Assembly (NCBI GenBank): GCA_963920635.1
Contig: OY987298.1
Span: forward strand, 147,534,257-147,598,256
From: Pseudeuparius sepicola
Lineage: Eukaryota > Arthropoda > Insecta > Coleoptera > Anthribidae
Length of the DNA stretch: 64,000 bases
Direction of reading: 5' to 3'
Every line of letters starts with the position of its first letter. Position 1 is the stretch's first letter. The notes under the pieces are model-generated. The model was given only the letters and a program-made list of their open reading frames with translations, made no database searches and was not told the DNA's origin. Shown piece by piece: positions 34,781 to 45,977 of this stretch. Position numbers and translations under genes: made by a program.

Positions 34781-35359
34781 CATTATGTTAAAGAAGACTG
34801 TATATTTTATTTTCTGTACGAGAATAATAAATTATATTTTGTAGAAATTTAAAAACGCGTGTGATTTGATTTGCTGAACAACAGCAGTCGAGTTTTGGGG
34901 AGCACGAAGGGCCTTCAAACTGATAGAAAATTGTAATGGATTTCATTCGAAAATATTATGGTACCTAAAAACAATTTTTTTGCACAAAAATGTAACAAAT
35001 TTTAGTGAAAATGGCACATCCATTTAGATGTTACATCGCAAAACGTGTTGACTTATCTGTCGTTCGTGAGCCTACATTTATAAAAAATATACACATAATT
35101 TTATGACTTATAACTTATAACTTTACTTCCTATCAGGGCCGTATCTCAGGGGGGGGGGGGGGTTTGAGGCTTCAACCCCCCATCCCTCAAAATACCATCA
35201 TTTTATATGCTTTTGCACCACCATTAGAACGAGCTCCCCGAGCATCAGTGAGTGTAATAATTTATTGAACTGGCTTTCCAGTAGAGCATGGAAACCCGCA
35301 CGAAAACTGCCAACAAAACATAATTTTTGGATCAGTGCAGTACCGAGTTTTATCATCAG
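34781..35359. other. Spacer with a G14 run
   Basis: No gene. A run of 14 G (35149-35162), followed by TTGAGGCTTCAACCCCCCAT, makes a potential G-quadruplex or hairpin and looks transposon-derived. The material replaces the 5' part of the next zinc-finger exon. Confidence 0.45.
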
Positions 35360-35885
35360 ATGCAAGTCAGATCTTGGTCTTAGGACACACCAAGTAAAAG
35401 TCCATGGGGACACCAGCGTACTAAGGTTTGAATGTTGTCAGTGTTCATATGTGACGATCAGAAAATATTACTTGAAGCATCATGAAATGTCCATGCACCC
35501 TGATTCTTACCCGTAGAGCCCTGTCAAAGGCAAACTGTTTAGTTGCAAGCGGTGCCCATTTGAAGGCAAGAGCATTCACTGTCTCAAGGTACATCAAGTG
35601 AAAGTCCATCATGAAGCCAGCGAAAAAACGTTTAATTGTAGAAATTGTTCATATATTGCTGTTCAAAAATGTCACTTGACAAATCATGTAAAGCATGTTC
35701 ACCCTGACTCTACTACCATTATGCACACTTGTGACAAGTGTTCATACAGCACAGTCAACAAATCACACTTAAATACGCACATGAAATTTATGCATGAGAG
35801 TGTCTCTTTAAAATGCGACTTGTGTGGTCTTGAAACTAAATACAAAAGGACTTTAAAGAGACACAAATGTTTGTCAATCTCTTGA
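35360..35885 (+). pseudogene. Family C exon, 5'-replaced, one in-frame stop
   Basis: From 35361 (CKSDLGLR) to the stop at 35885 the frame matches family C over six fingers, ending CDLCGLETKYKRTLKRHKC. A single TAG at 35514-35516 interrupts it, where relatives read ACNGAG. The normal acceptor and first half finger are gone. A weak ATCATCAG at 35352-35359 would, if used, restore phase 2 exactly. AATAAA at 36046. Probably a recent pseudo-exon. Confidence 0.75.
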
Positions 35886-36045
35886 ACATCTTCCGCAAGT
35901 AATTTCAAAACTCACCCCACTGTAATAGTATTGGCTAAGTGAAAATGTGTTGTATTCAGTTATTACAGTTTTCTTGAGAGCAAAGAATGGTGTGACTATT
36001 TAAATCATATGTTTTTCTATAACATGTATTGAGAAGCTATAGAGG

Positions 36046-36051
36046 AATAAA
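36046..36051 (+). terminator. Poly(A) signal, family C block
   Basis: AATAAA in CTATAGAGGAATAAAATATT. The block recurs after the other family C exons at 37577, 39227 and 40775; it is destroyed after the 41417 exon. Confidence 0.55.
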
Positions 36052-36240
36052 ATATTGTAATGGAAAATGCATACAAGGATTTCTTTCAATATACTATAAA
36101 AATAACGCTAAATTGTATTTGTTTCTGTAAAATTATTCTAAATAAATAATTTAACAAGGCAGCTTGCTAGTTAAATGTATGTATGTAGCTGTGATCAGTG
36201 GTAATTCACTACTTTTATATTTGTTTCATCGTCAAATGCA

Positions 36241-36560
36241 CACAAAATGCTCACATAGTACTAACTGAAAACGGACCATGACAAGCCACGAAAATCACAT
36301 TGCCCTTTTTACCTACATGTATCATCATCATCATCATCATTGAAGGTGCACAAGATAAATAAACATAGTTATTGATTCAATCAAAAATCAGTGCCTTAAG
36401 TGCCACACTTGTGGCAAGTGTTCGTACAGCACAATAAACAATTCAAATTTAAGTGCATCGCATCTTTGTGTGCCTCTTTGAAATACGAACTCTTTGACCA
36501 GCTGAATGCAAGAGGACTTTGAGGGGTCACAAATATTTGGAAACCTCTAGAACAAGTTGT
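36241..36560 (+). pseudogene. Decayed partner exon of family C
   Basis: Fragments of several fingers (AAAATGCTCACATAGTACTA, then a (CAT)n run at 36330, GTGCACAAGATAAATAAAC, then CACTTGTGGCAAGTGTTCGT). The final LKRHKC-type region is degraded. Equivalent relics follow at 37755, 39355 and 40970. A pair of one intact and one decayed exon has therefore been duplicated as a unit. Confidence 0.7.
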
Positions 36561-36809
36561 ACAAGAAATTTGCTAAATTACCTCATTTTAATAATGTGTT
36601 TAAGATGTATATAATATTTTAATCCTTTATATATTAATAATATGTTTAATGTAAAATGCATAAACCGAATTGTTTCAATACACCATATAAATAATAGTAA
36701 ATTGTTTTGTTGCTGTAATGTTCTGGCAAATAAATATGTTAACAAAACTGCATGTTAGTTAAATGTGTTTAGTAATGGTATTCCAGTAAATAGTTTTATT
36801 TTGTTTCAG

Positions 36810-37431
36810 ATTATATAGAGACACGGAATCCAACACATTCAGCTATACAGAAGAAACCACAAAAGAGTGTAAACTGTGCTATTTTACATGCAAGTCAGGT
36901 TTTGGTCTTAGGGCACACCTAGTAAAAGTCCATGGGGACACCAGCGTACCAAGGTTTGAATGTTCTCGATGTTCATATATGACAATTAGAAAATATTACT
37001 TGAAATATCATGAAATGTCCATGCACCCTGATTCTTACACTGAGAGCCCTGTCAAGGGCAAAATGTTTAGCTGCAAACAGTGCCCGTTTGAAGGCAAGAG
37101 CATTCACTGTCTCAAGGTACATCAAGTGAAAGTCCATCATGAAGCCAGCGAAAAAATGTTTAATTGTAGAAATTGTTCATATATTGCTGGTCGAAAATGT
37201 CACTTGATAGATCATATAAAGCATGTCCACCCTGACTCTACTACAATTAGGCACACTTGTGACAAGTGTTCATACAGCACAGTCAAGAAATCACACTTAA
37301 ATTTACACATGAAATTTATGCACGAGGGTGTCTCTTTAAAATGCGACCTGTGCGGTCTTGAAACTAAATACAAAAGGACTTTAAAGAGACACAAATGTTT
37401 GTCCAATCTCTTGAAAACCTTCCACAGGTAA
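36810..37431 (+). CDS. Zinc-finger terminal exon, family C, six fingers
   Basis: Phase-2 acceptor (TTTTGTTTCAG ending at 36809) and 206 open residues. The leader LYRDTESNTFSYTEETTKE joins directly to the finger CKLCYFTC. Compared with the 39852 exon, the first two fingers are cleanly missing between ACATTC and TATACAGAAGAA, without loss of frame. Remaining fingers begin CKLCYFTC, CSRCSYMT, CKQCPFEG, CRNCSYIA, CDKCSYST and CDLCGLET, the last ending HKC. Stop TAA after LLKTFHR. AATAAA at 37577. Confidence 0.87.
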
Positions 37432-37576
37432 TTTCGGAAATCACCCCACTGTAATAATATTGGCTAAGTGCAAATGTGTTGTATTCAGTTATTACAGTTT
37501 TCTTGAAAGCAGATAATGGTGTGACTATTTAAATCATATGTTTTTCTATAACATGTATTATGAAAAGCTATAGAGG

Positions 37577-37582
37577 AATAAA
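37577..37582 (+). terminator. Poly(A) signal for the 36810 exon
   Basis: AATAAA in the family C block, about 145 bases after the stop. Confidence 0.6.
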
Positions 37583-37754
37583 ATTTTGTAATGTAAAATG
37601 CATACAATGATTTCTTTCAATATACTATAAAAATAACACTAAATTGTTTTTTCTTGTAAAACTCTTCTAAATAAATAATTTAACAAGACAGCTTTCTATT
37701 TAAATGTGTTCATCTGTGAGCAGTGGTAATTCACTACTTTTATATTTGTTTCAT

Positions 37755-38080
37755 CGTCAAATGCACACAAAATGCTCACATAGTACTAACTGAAAACGGA
37801 CCATGACAAGCCACGAAAATCACATTGCCCTTTTTACCTACATGTAACAATCATGGATCATTGAAGGTGCACGAGATAAATAAACATAGTTATTGATTTA
37901 ATAAAAAATCAGTGCCTTATGTGGCACACTTGTGGCAAGCATTCATACAGTATAATAAATAATTCAAACTTAAATGCATCTTTGTGTGCCTCTTTGAAAT
38001 ACGAACTCTGTGGCCTTATAGCTAAATGCAAGAGGACTTTGAGAGGTCACAAGTATTTGGCTACCTCTTGAACAAGTTGT
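37755..38080 (+). pseudogene. Decayed partner exon of family C
   Basis: Near-copy of 36241-36560 (same finger fragments and the same LKYELC..AKCKRTLRGHK remnant), again full of frameshifts. Confidence 0.7.
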
Positions 38081-38143
38081 ACAAGAAATTTGGAAAATTA
38101 CCCTATTGTCATAATGTGTTTGAGATGTATTTTATCATTTATA

Positions 38144-38690
38144 CAGGGTGTTAATAAAGAAAGCCACGACATTTCAAGGGAATATTCCTGGGTCGGTTTT
38201 AAGAAAAAAGGTTCATATCAACATAGTTGCTTAAAGGCTTCCTGTTTAAGATGCAGGGTGTTGAAATTTCCAGAAAAATATCGAAAATTTTGAGGGATCG
38301 ACTTTACTAAATTTAGAAAAAAATAATCCGAATAGTAATACAACATTTTATTACATTTTTGGATAGAACATTAAATTCTCTACAAAAGTCCTTTTTTACT
38401 GTTTTCACTATCTATCAGGCAAAATTGAGTTTTGTATTAATAAAGTTAAATTAAATTAATTTTATTTTTAACAAAAAAAAGTAACTTCCTCCTAAACCAG
38501 AAGTGATATTCTCGCGTGCGGTGAAGATGTTTTTATTCACTTCATTTTTGTTTGAAATTCAAATGTTATTTTCTTGGCGGCATTCAATTCTTAAAAAAAA
38601 AACTAAACAAGCTTAGTTTTGCACCAACAAATTAGGTACCTTAAAAATTATCGAGATAATCGCTTGTAACCTCTTAACTGGGACACCCTG
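38144..38690. mobile_element. CAGGGTG-ended element, about 550 bp
   Basis: CAGGGTGTTAATAAAGAAAG at the left and CTGGGACACCCTG at the right, with TA at both flanks (38142-38143, 38691-38692). Only the terminal bases are inverted copies. No coding frame was recognised. Confidence 0.6.
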
Positions 38691-38976
38691 TATCTACTAT
38701 ATTCCTAATGTATTAAAAAAATCTGTACTCATTTTCCAAGTGCGGACTCAGGGGGAACCTAATGTGGATAAATCAACTCCTTGGTCAACTCATTATGGCA
38801 AGCCTCAGGGATCTATCTTTTCTGTGTAGTTAGCCTTGAAAATCAATTGTCACTTGTTTTAATTTGACACTCGTCAAACACAAATTGTGTAGTTCTCAGT
38901 TGCGGTGTTTTGGTGGTGTTACTGGTATTTTTTGTTGTCAAAATAGTTCAATACACTAATTAGGAAATGACAGATA

Positions 38977-39083
38977 TGACTCTCTTTAAAATGCGACTTG
39001 TGTGGTCTTGAAACTAAATACAAAAGGACTTTAAAGAGACACAAATGTTTGTCCAATCTCTTGAAAATATTCCACAGGTAATT
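38977..39083 (+). pseudogene. Last-finger remnant of a family C exon
   Basis: Encodes the terminal CDLCGLETKYKRTLKRHKC finger and the LLKIFHR-type end, followed by the family C 3' flank and AATAAA at 39227. Everything upstream of this finger has been replaced by unrelated sequence. Confidence 0.75.
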
Positions 39084-39354
39084 TCGGAAATCACCTCACT
39101 GTAATAATATTGGCTAAGTGCAAATGTGTTGTATTCAGTTATTACAGTTTTCTTGAGAGCAAAGAATGGTGTGGCTATTTAAATCATATGTTTTTCTATA
39201 ACATGTATTATGAGAAGCTATAGAGAAATAAAATATTGTAATGGAAAATGCATACAAGGATTGTAAAATTATTGTAAATAAATAATTTAAGAAGAAAGTG
39301 TGTTTAGCTGCAGTGGTAGTTCACTAATTTTATATTTGTTTCATCATCAAATCC

Positions 39355-39620
39355 ACATTGTCCTTTTACTTGTAACAATCATGACTCATTGGAGGTGCAC
39401 TAGATAAATAAACATAGATATTGATTTAATCAAAAATCAGTGATTTAAGTGGCATACTTGTGGCAAGTGTTTATACAGCACAATGAACAATTCAAACTTA
39501 AATGCATATTTGTGTGCCTCTTTGAAATACGAACTCTGTAGCCTTATAGCTAAATGCAAGAGGATTTTGAGGGGACACAAATATTTGGCAACCTATTGAA
39601 CACGTACAAGAAATTTGGGA
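39355..39620 (+). pseudogene. Decayed partner exon of family C
   Basis: Third copy of the decayed partner (GTGCACTAGATAAATAAAC, then CATACTTGTGGCAAGTGTTT), more degraded than 36241. Confidence 0.65.
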
Positions 39621-39851
39621 AATTACCCCATTGTCATAATGTGTTTGAGATGTATTTAGTGATTTATATATTAATAAAATATTTAGGTAATGTAAAATGC
39701 ATAAACCAAATTGTTTGAATATACCATACAAATAATAGTAAATTGTTTTGTTGCTGTAATGTTCTGGCAAATAAATATGTTAACAAACCTGCATCTTAGT
39801 TAAACGTGTTTACTAATGGTATTCCACTAAATAGTTTTATTTTTGTTTCAG

Positions 39852-40629
39852 ATTATACAGACACGCTGAATCCAGCACATTCAAATGTACAAAGTGCTCA
39901 TATTTCACTCACAGAAAACGTAACCTGGCAAACCACAAAAGGAGCGTACATGATGGCATCCGTAGGTACAAGTGCCCACTGTGCCCTTTTAAGTGTGACA
40001 ATCATAGCTTCTTGAAGGTACACAAAATAGATACACATAGTTATACAGAAGAAGCCACGAAAGAGTGTAAACTGTGCTATTTTACATGCAAGTCAGATTT
40101 TGGTCTTAGGGCACACCAAGTAAAAGTCCATGGAGACACCAGCGTACCAAGGTTTGAATGTTCTCAGTGTTCATATGTGACGATCAGAAAATATTACTTG
40201 AAGCATCATGAAATGTCCATGCACCCTGATTCTTACACGGAGAGCCCTGTCAAAGGCAAACTGTTTAGTTGCAAGCAGTGCCCATTTGAAGGCAAGAGCA
40301 TTCACTGTCTCAAGGTACATCAAGTGAAAATCCATCATGACACCAACGAAAAAATGTTTAATTGTAGAAATTGTTCATATATTGCTGTTCAAAAATGTGA
40401 CTTGACAGATCATGTAAAGCATGTCCACCCTGACTCTACTACCATTAGGCACACTTGTGGCAAGTGTTCATACAGCACAGTCAACAAATCACACTTAAAT
40501 ACACATATGAAATTTATGCACGAGAGTGTCTCTTTAAAGTGCGACTTGTGTGGTTTTAAAACTAAATACAAAAGAACTTTAAAGAAGCACAAATGTTTGT
40601 CCAATCTCTTGAAAACCTTCCACAGGTAA
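39852..40629 (+). CDS. Zinc-finger terminal exon, family C, eight fingers
   Basis: Open for 258 residues from the phase-2 acceptor (AG at 39850-39851). Leader LYRHAESSTF, then fingers beginning CTKCSYFT, CPLCPFKC, CKLCYFTC, CSQCSYVT, CKQCPFEG, CRNCSYIA, CGKCSYST and CDLCGFKT, the last ending HKC. The segment upstream of 40012 has no ATG but is plainly coding: two complete fingers in frame. An overlapping out-of-frame open stretch (39806-40015) is a shadow. Ends LLKTFHR then TAA. AATAAA at 40775. Confidence 0.9.
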
Positions 40630-40774
40630 TTTCGAAAATCACCCCACTGTAATATTATTGGTTAAGTGCAAATGTGTTGTATGCAGTTATTATAGTTTTC
40701 TTGAGAGCGAAGAATGGTGTGGCTATTTAAATCATATGTTTTTGTATAACCTCTGTTATCAGAAGCTATAGAGG

Positions 40775-40780
40775 AATAAA
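40775..40780 (+). terminator. Poly(A) signal for the 39852 exon
   Basis: AATAAA in CTATAGAGGAATAAAATATT, about 145 bases after the stop. Confidence 0.6.
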
Positions 40781-40969
40781 ATATTGTAATGGAAAATGCA
40801 TACAAGGATTTCTTTCAGTTTACTATAAAAATAATGCTAAATTGTTTTTGTTCCTGTAAAATTATTGTAAATCAATAATTTAACAAGAAAGATTCCTAGT
40901 TAAATGTGTTTAGCTGTGAGCAGTGGTAGTTCACTAATTTTATATTTGTTTCATCATCAAATCCACATT

Positions 40970-41190
40970 GTCCTTTTACATATGTAACAATCATGGCTCA
41001 TCGGAGGTGCACTAGATAAATAAACATAGATATTGATTTAATCAAAAATCAGTGATTTAAGTGGCATACTTGCGGCAAGTGTTTATACAGCGCAATGAAC
41101 AATTCAAACTTAAATGCATATTTGTCTGCTAAATACAAGAGGATTTTGAGGGAACACAAATATTTGGCAACCTATTGAACACATACAAGA
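40970..41190 (+). pseudogene. Decayed partner exon of family C
   Basis: Fourth copy of the decayed partner, with an additional deletion that removes most of the final finger. Confidence 0.65.
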
Positions 41191-41416
41191 AATTTGGGAA
41201 ATTACCACATTGTTTAATGTGTTTGAGATGTATTTAGTCATTGATATATTAATAAAATATTTAATGTTATGTGCATAAACCAAATTGTTTCAATATACCA
41301 TGCAAATAATAGTAAATTTATTGTTTTGTTGCTGTAATGTTCTGGCAACAAAACTGCATATTAATTAAATGTGTTTACTAATGGCATTCCACTAAATAGT
41401 TTTATTTTTGTTTCAG

Positions 41417-42179
41417 ATTATTCAGACACACTGAATCCAACACATTCAAATGTACAAAGTGCTCATATTTCACTCACAGAAATCGTAACCTGGCAAACCA
41501 CAAAAGGAGCGTACATGATGGCATCCGTAGGTACAAGTGCCCACAGTGCCCTTTTAAGTGTAACAATCATAGCTCCTTGAATGTACACAAAATAAGTACA
41601 CATAGTTGTTATGCAGAGGAAGCCACGAAAGAGTGTAAACTGTGCTATTTTACATGCAAGTCAGATTTTGGTCTTAGGGCACACCAAGTAAAAGTCCATG
41701 GGGACACCAGCGTGCCAAGGTTTCACTGTTCTCAATGTTCATATATGACAATCAGAAAATATTACTTGAAGCATCACGAAATGTCCATGCACCCTGACTT
41801 CTACGGAGAGGGCACTATCAAAGGCAAACTGTTTGCCTGCAAGCAGTGCCCGTTTGAAGGCAAGAGCATTCACTGTCTTAAGGTGCATCAAGTGAAAGTC
41901 CATCATGACACCAGCGAAAAAATGTTTAATTGCACAATTTGTCCATTTGTTGCTGTTCAGAAATGTGACTTGACAGATCATGTAAAGCATGTCCACCCTG
42001 ACTCTACTACCATTAGGCACACTTGTGACAGGTGTTCATATAGCACAGTAAAAAAATCACACTTAAGTACCCATATCAGATTTATGCACGAGAGTGTCTC
42101 TTTAAAATGTGAACTGTGTGGTCTTGAAACTAAATACAAAAGGACTTTGAAAAGACACAAATGTTTGGCAATATCTTGA
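41417..42179 (+). CDS. Zinc-finger terminal exon, family C, eight fingers
   Basis: 253 open residues from the phase-2 acceptor (AG at 41415-41416). Same plan as the 39852 exon: CTKCSYFT, CPQCPFKC, CKLCYFTC, CSQCSYMT, CKQCPFEG, CTICPFVA, CDRCSYST and CELCGLET ending HKCLAIS. The two exons start 1,565 bp apart and differ most in the sixth finger. The usual family C AATAAA block is altered here (ACATACAAT), so its poly(A) signal is unclear. Confidence 0.9.
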
Positions 42180-42467
42180 ATATCTTCTGCGAGTAATTTG
42201 GAAAATCGTCCCACTGGCATAATATTGGCTAAGTGAACATGTGTTTTATTTCATAATTTCAGTTTACTTAAGAGCAGGGAATGATGTGGCAGTTTAAATA
42301 AACTATGTTTTTCTATAACATGTGTTATGAGAAGTTACAGAGACATACAATATTGTAGGACAATGCATACTTATGTAACTAAACATGGTGATGTTGCTTG
42401 TTCCACTTGTAGGATAGTAGATTTGGTAATTTGCTAGTTATTGGCTGCTTGTCACTGTATTATTTTT

Positions 42468-42608
42468 CTAGAGGTTATGTGAAAGACCATTCTTGCATTT
42501 TCGCGAGGAATTAAATTTGCCTTTTTTGTACTCATAAGTTGGACTAAATTTCATTTCTTCTGGGACGTTATTGCACAATTTTGAAACAACGTAGCCAAGA
42601 CTTCTCTC
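42468..42608 (-). pseudogene. LINE reverse-transcriptase C-terminal remnant
   Basis: Read on the minus strand, 46 codons to a stop give RSLGYVVSKLCNNVPEEM followed by KFSPTYEYKKGKFNS. This resembles the PKLWNSLP..FKKKLK C-terminal signature of non-LTR reverse transcriptases. Only the tail is present. Confidence 0.4.
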
Positions 42609-42828
42609 AAATGTACTATAAAAATAATGATAAATTGTTTTTTTTCTGTGACAATCTTGTAAATAAATAATTTAACAAGACTGGCTGATAATTACATATG
42701 TGTGGTAGTGAGCAGTGATAATTGATGAGCTTGTTTTTTTTTGTTTCAATTTAATTGCACACAAAATGCTCATATTAAGTATAGTACTGACCAAAAATCT
42801 ACAACAAACAAAAGAAAAAAAAAATTAT

Positions 42829-42885
42829 TACTAAATACCAAAGAACTTTAAAGGGACACAAATGTTTATCAATCTCTTGAACTAT
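42829..42885 (+). pseudogene. Last-finger remnant of family C
   Basis: ACTAAATACCAAAGAACTTT, then AGGGACACAAATGTTTATC, is the end of the terminal finger (TKYQRTLKGHKCLSIS), followed by a stop. The rest of the exon is gone. Confidence 0.6.
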
Positions 42886-43146
42886 GCAAGGAATTTTCAA
42901 ATCACACCATTGGCTAAGTGAAAATGTGTTTTATTTAATTATTTTATTTTTTGAACCACATAACATAGCTATAGAGGCATCAAATATTGTAATGTTTAAT
43001 GCATATACAGATTTTTTCAATATACTATGAAAATAATAATATATTTTTGTTACTATAACATTCTTGTAAATAAATTGACTAACAAGATTACATGCTAGTT
43101 AAATATGTTTAAGAGTGGTAATTCGCTAACAATTGTTTTGTTTCAG

Positions 43147-43927
43147 ATTCAAATGTACTAAATGCTCATATCACACTAATAGAAAAACTAACTTGACAAA
43201 ACACAAAAGGAGAATACACGATGGCATCCGTAGGTACAATTGCCAGTACTGCTCTTTTAAATGTAACAATCATGGCTCCTTTAAGGTACACAAAATAAAT
43301 AAACATAGTTCGACTGATTCTGTCAAACATCAGTGCTCTAAGTGTACGTTCAGCACATATCGAAGAGATTATCTGATGTACCACATGAAAACAGTGCATG
43401 GGGAAGCGTCGAAAGAGTGCAAACTTTGTCCTTTTAAATGCAAGTCCGATTACGGCCTCAAGGCACACCAAGTAAAAATCCATGGAGACACCAGCATACC
43501 AAGGTTTAAATGTTCTAAGTGTCCATATACGACGATCCAGAAACCTCACTTGAGGCGACATGAAATGTCCATGCACCCAGATTCTTGCTCAGAAAGCACC
43601 GTCCAAGGGAAAGCAGCGTTTGGCTGCGTGCAGTGCCCATTTGAAGGCAAGAGCATTCACTGTCTCAAGGTACATCAAGGGAAAGTCCATCAAGACACCA
43701 ATGTGCTGACATTTAATTGTTCAAAGTGTTCATTTACCGCAGTTAGGAAAAGCCATTTGACAGTTCACATAAATGTTGTGCACCAAGACTGTAATACCGT
43801 AAGGTATACTTGCGACAAGTGTTTGTACAACACAGTCAGAAAACCGGACTTAAATTCTCATATTAGACTTAAGCACGAGGGTGCCTCTTTGAAATGCAAA
43901 CTGTGTGGCAAATGTTTGAAGTCTTGA
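43147..43927 (+). CDS. Zinc-finger terminal exon, family C, eight fingers plus a stub
   Basis: 259 open residues from the phase-2 acceptor (CTAAC at about 43126, AG at 43145-43146). Fingers begin CTKCSYHT, CQYCSFKC, CSKCTFST, CKLCPFKC, CSKCPYTT, CVQCPFEG, CSKCSFTA and CDKCLYNT. The third is absent from the 36810, 39852 and 41417 exons. The final finger is cut to CKLCGKCLKS by an internal deletion that removes the helix and histidine, joining TGTGTGG to AAATGTTTG. It appears closest to the ancestral family C layout and to the relics in the first 11 kb. Confidence 0.9.
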
Positions 43928-44454
43928 AGATCTCATCAATAATTTGAAAATTTAGCTTAGATACTATGAATTTTAGGTTTAGTTGTGACTAAATATTTGT
44001 TATTTTTTTATGTGTTTTGTGATGTCAATAGATTGATATAGTATGTGATATTATTTGTTGATTTGCTTCGTTCAATATACCACAAAAAATATTGGCAATT
44101 TGTCTATGTTCCTATAAAGTTGCAAAACAATTAAGTTAACATACAGCGTGTTACATGTTAGGTGTGTCACCGTTCACACTGATTTTTTCAAGTTCGTTTA
44201 ATAAAAATATTAAAACCTTATCCGACAAAAATTTTCGGGAAATTCCATTGTAGGACGCCCTTAAAAGTTTGAAAGGGCCACAAAAAAAACGCCCTGCCAT
44301 TTAGAAGTTTCCTATGTCAGAAATTGTCCAAGTGGACATAAAGAACACATATTCAAAGTCTCAAGGGTGAGGTAATAAAAAAATGAAGTTTAACTTAGTA
44401 ATCACCTTCCTTCCTAACATTGTAGTTAAAAAGCATTCATTATCTTTTAAGCCA

Positions 44455-44525
44455 CGATCCTTTTGGAAATCCGATTCACATTGTTCGCCTGGTTCCCGAT
44501 TTACGAACTTGGGATTGCCGATTGC
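44455..44525 (+). repeat. Shared 3' flank of the 43147 and 45203 exons
   Basis: CCTTTTGGAAATCCGATTCA through AACTTGGGATTGC matches 45850-45917 at roughly four bases in five. The flanks of exons from two families are therefore related, which suggests that family D arose by an old duplication of a family C cassette. Confidence 0.6.
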
Positions 44526-45064
44526 AACATGAAAGATGAGATGAGATATAAATGATGTATAATTGCTCATAGTGCAAATGTACCTCAAAGGTAAGGGATA
44601 ACCAAGAAGATAATGCATTTTGATCTCTGGAGATGTTTTGATAGACCTATTTAATCAAAGCCAGTGTAGCTCCTATTACTTTCTTTTTTTTAAGTATATT
44701 GCTAAAATAATAACTATTAATTTCCCAATTTAAAAAAAGATAACATGTTATTTTCATTTTATTTGAATATTATGTATTCCACAGTTTTTATTGTGTTTAC
44801 TTTCTAGTTTGGAGCATTAATTTACAAACTATCTGTCATCACCGCGGTGGCGATGTGCGTAGCGTCATTGAACTATTTAGACTGCATGTTTTTCTGCTTT
44901 TGATCGACCTTAGCTCGAATCGAGGTCGAGGCAAATGGATACACATGTCTTTATAGAAAAACACTGCTGATGGCCAAGAGCGCTGGACAAAAATGTGGAT
45001 TCACGGTATAGCTCCTTAATAGCTTTATCTGTGAGATTTACTAATATTGTCCTACAGTCACTGG

Positions 45065-45165
45065 GATTACTAAGGTACTAAGACAAAATAATAGTAATTG
45101 CCCTCCTCCCCCATATAATCATTCAGTTGCTTCTGGGCTACTCCTAGTTTTCAATGCTGATACCA
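45065..45165 (+). repeat. ATT-family dispersed repeat, tailless copy
   Basis: AATAATAGTAATTGCCCTCC and GCTACTCCTAGTTTTCAATG match the copy at 61122-61243. Confidence 0.5.
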
Positions 45166-45202
45166 TACCATTCTTCATCTAACTTACATATTTTTTTTAC
45201 AG

Positions 45203-45752
45203 GACATCTGGTAAAAGTATGACAATGAACAACGAACAATTCGTACATGAAATCTTAAAAATTACCTGCAAGAGACGCCCGTTTACTTGCACTAAACAAC
45301 AACAACTTAAAGTCCACAATTCTAAACACCACCGCAATAGCAATACCATTATACATTGGTGTAAAAGTTGCGCTTACTCCACAGATAGGGAGGGCAACCT
45401 GAGACGACACCAAATCACAAAGCACGATGTTTGGACCGTGAAAAATGATTTCATCTATAGTTGCTCAAGATGCGACTATGCTACAAATAAAAAGTGCAAC
45501 CTAACGCGACACAAGAAGAGCTTAAGGCACTCCGATGTTAACGATACGGATACCGTGAAGTACAGCTGCTTGCAGTGTGAATACACGACCACAGTAAAAC
45601 GCTATTTGAAGCAGCATGTAGAAAGATTGCATTCGGAACCTGGAGCTATATACAATTGCCCGAAATGCAAGTATATTACGATAGCGAAGTACAATTTGAA
45701 ACAACACGAGAAAAGGGTGCACTCTTCGCGTAGTTCTAGAGATGTTGCTTAA
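45203..45752 (+). CDS. Zinc-finger terminal exon, family D, four fingers
   Basis: 182 open residues from the phase-2 acceptor (AG at 45201-45202, unusual in being followed by G). Residues 1-20 are acidic to neutral. A degenerate finger (TCKRRPFTC..LKVHNSKHH) lacks its second cysteine. Four good fingers follow, beginning CKSCAYST, CSRCDYAT (with five residues between histidines), CLQCEYTT and CPKCKYIT. ATG at 45219 is a possible start by sequence alone, but the five upstream codons are open and in the shared phase. AATAAA at 45978. Confidence 0.85.
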
Positions 45753-45977
45753 GATGTGGAGCTAGAAAGATGTGTGTGTTTAACCATAATGAAGAGAAGG
45801 AAAATGATCACACTAGGTTAAATTTCTAAATTTTAAATGTGAAAAGTTACGAGCCTTTTAGAAATTCGATCCACATTATCCACCTGGCGCCTGATTTAGG
45901 AACTTGAGATTGCTAACTATTGGGGCATAGGTTGATATGGTAACAGCAAGTGGCATATGAAAATGTTATCTGTTGAA

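Larger units (their letters stand above)
43928..45202. other. Spacer between families C and D
   Basis: No gene. It contains one copy of a flank duplication (44455-44525) and an ATT-family repeat (45065-45165). It ends in a T-rich tract and ACAG acceptor. Confidence 0.4.

Noticed and set aside
39806..41580. Plus-strand open stretches 39806-40015 and 41371-41580
   Set aside because: They overlap the first two fingers of the 39852 and 41417 exons in the wrong frame, and start inside the intron.
3899..45221. Internal ATG codons (3899, 8161, 45219, 48491) as translation starts
   Set aside because: Open, conserved coding sequence continues upstream in frame to a splice acceptor in each case, and homologous exons often lack the ATG.
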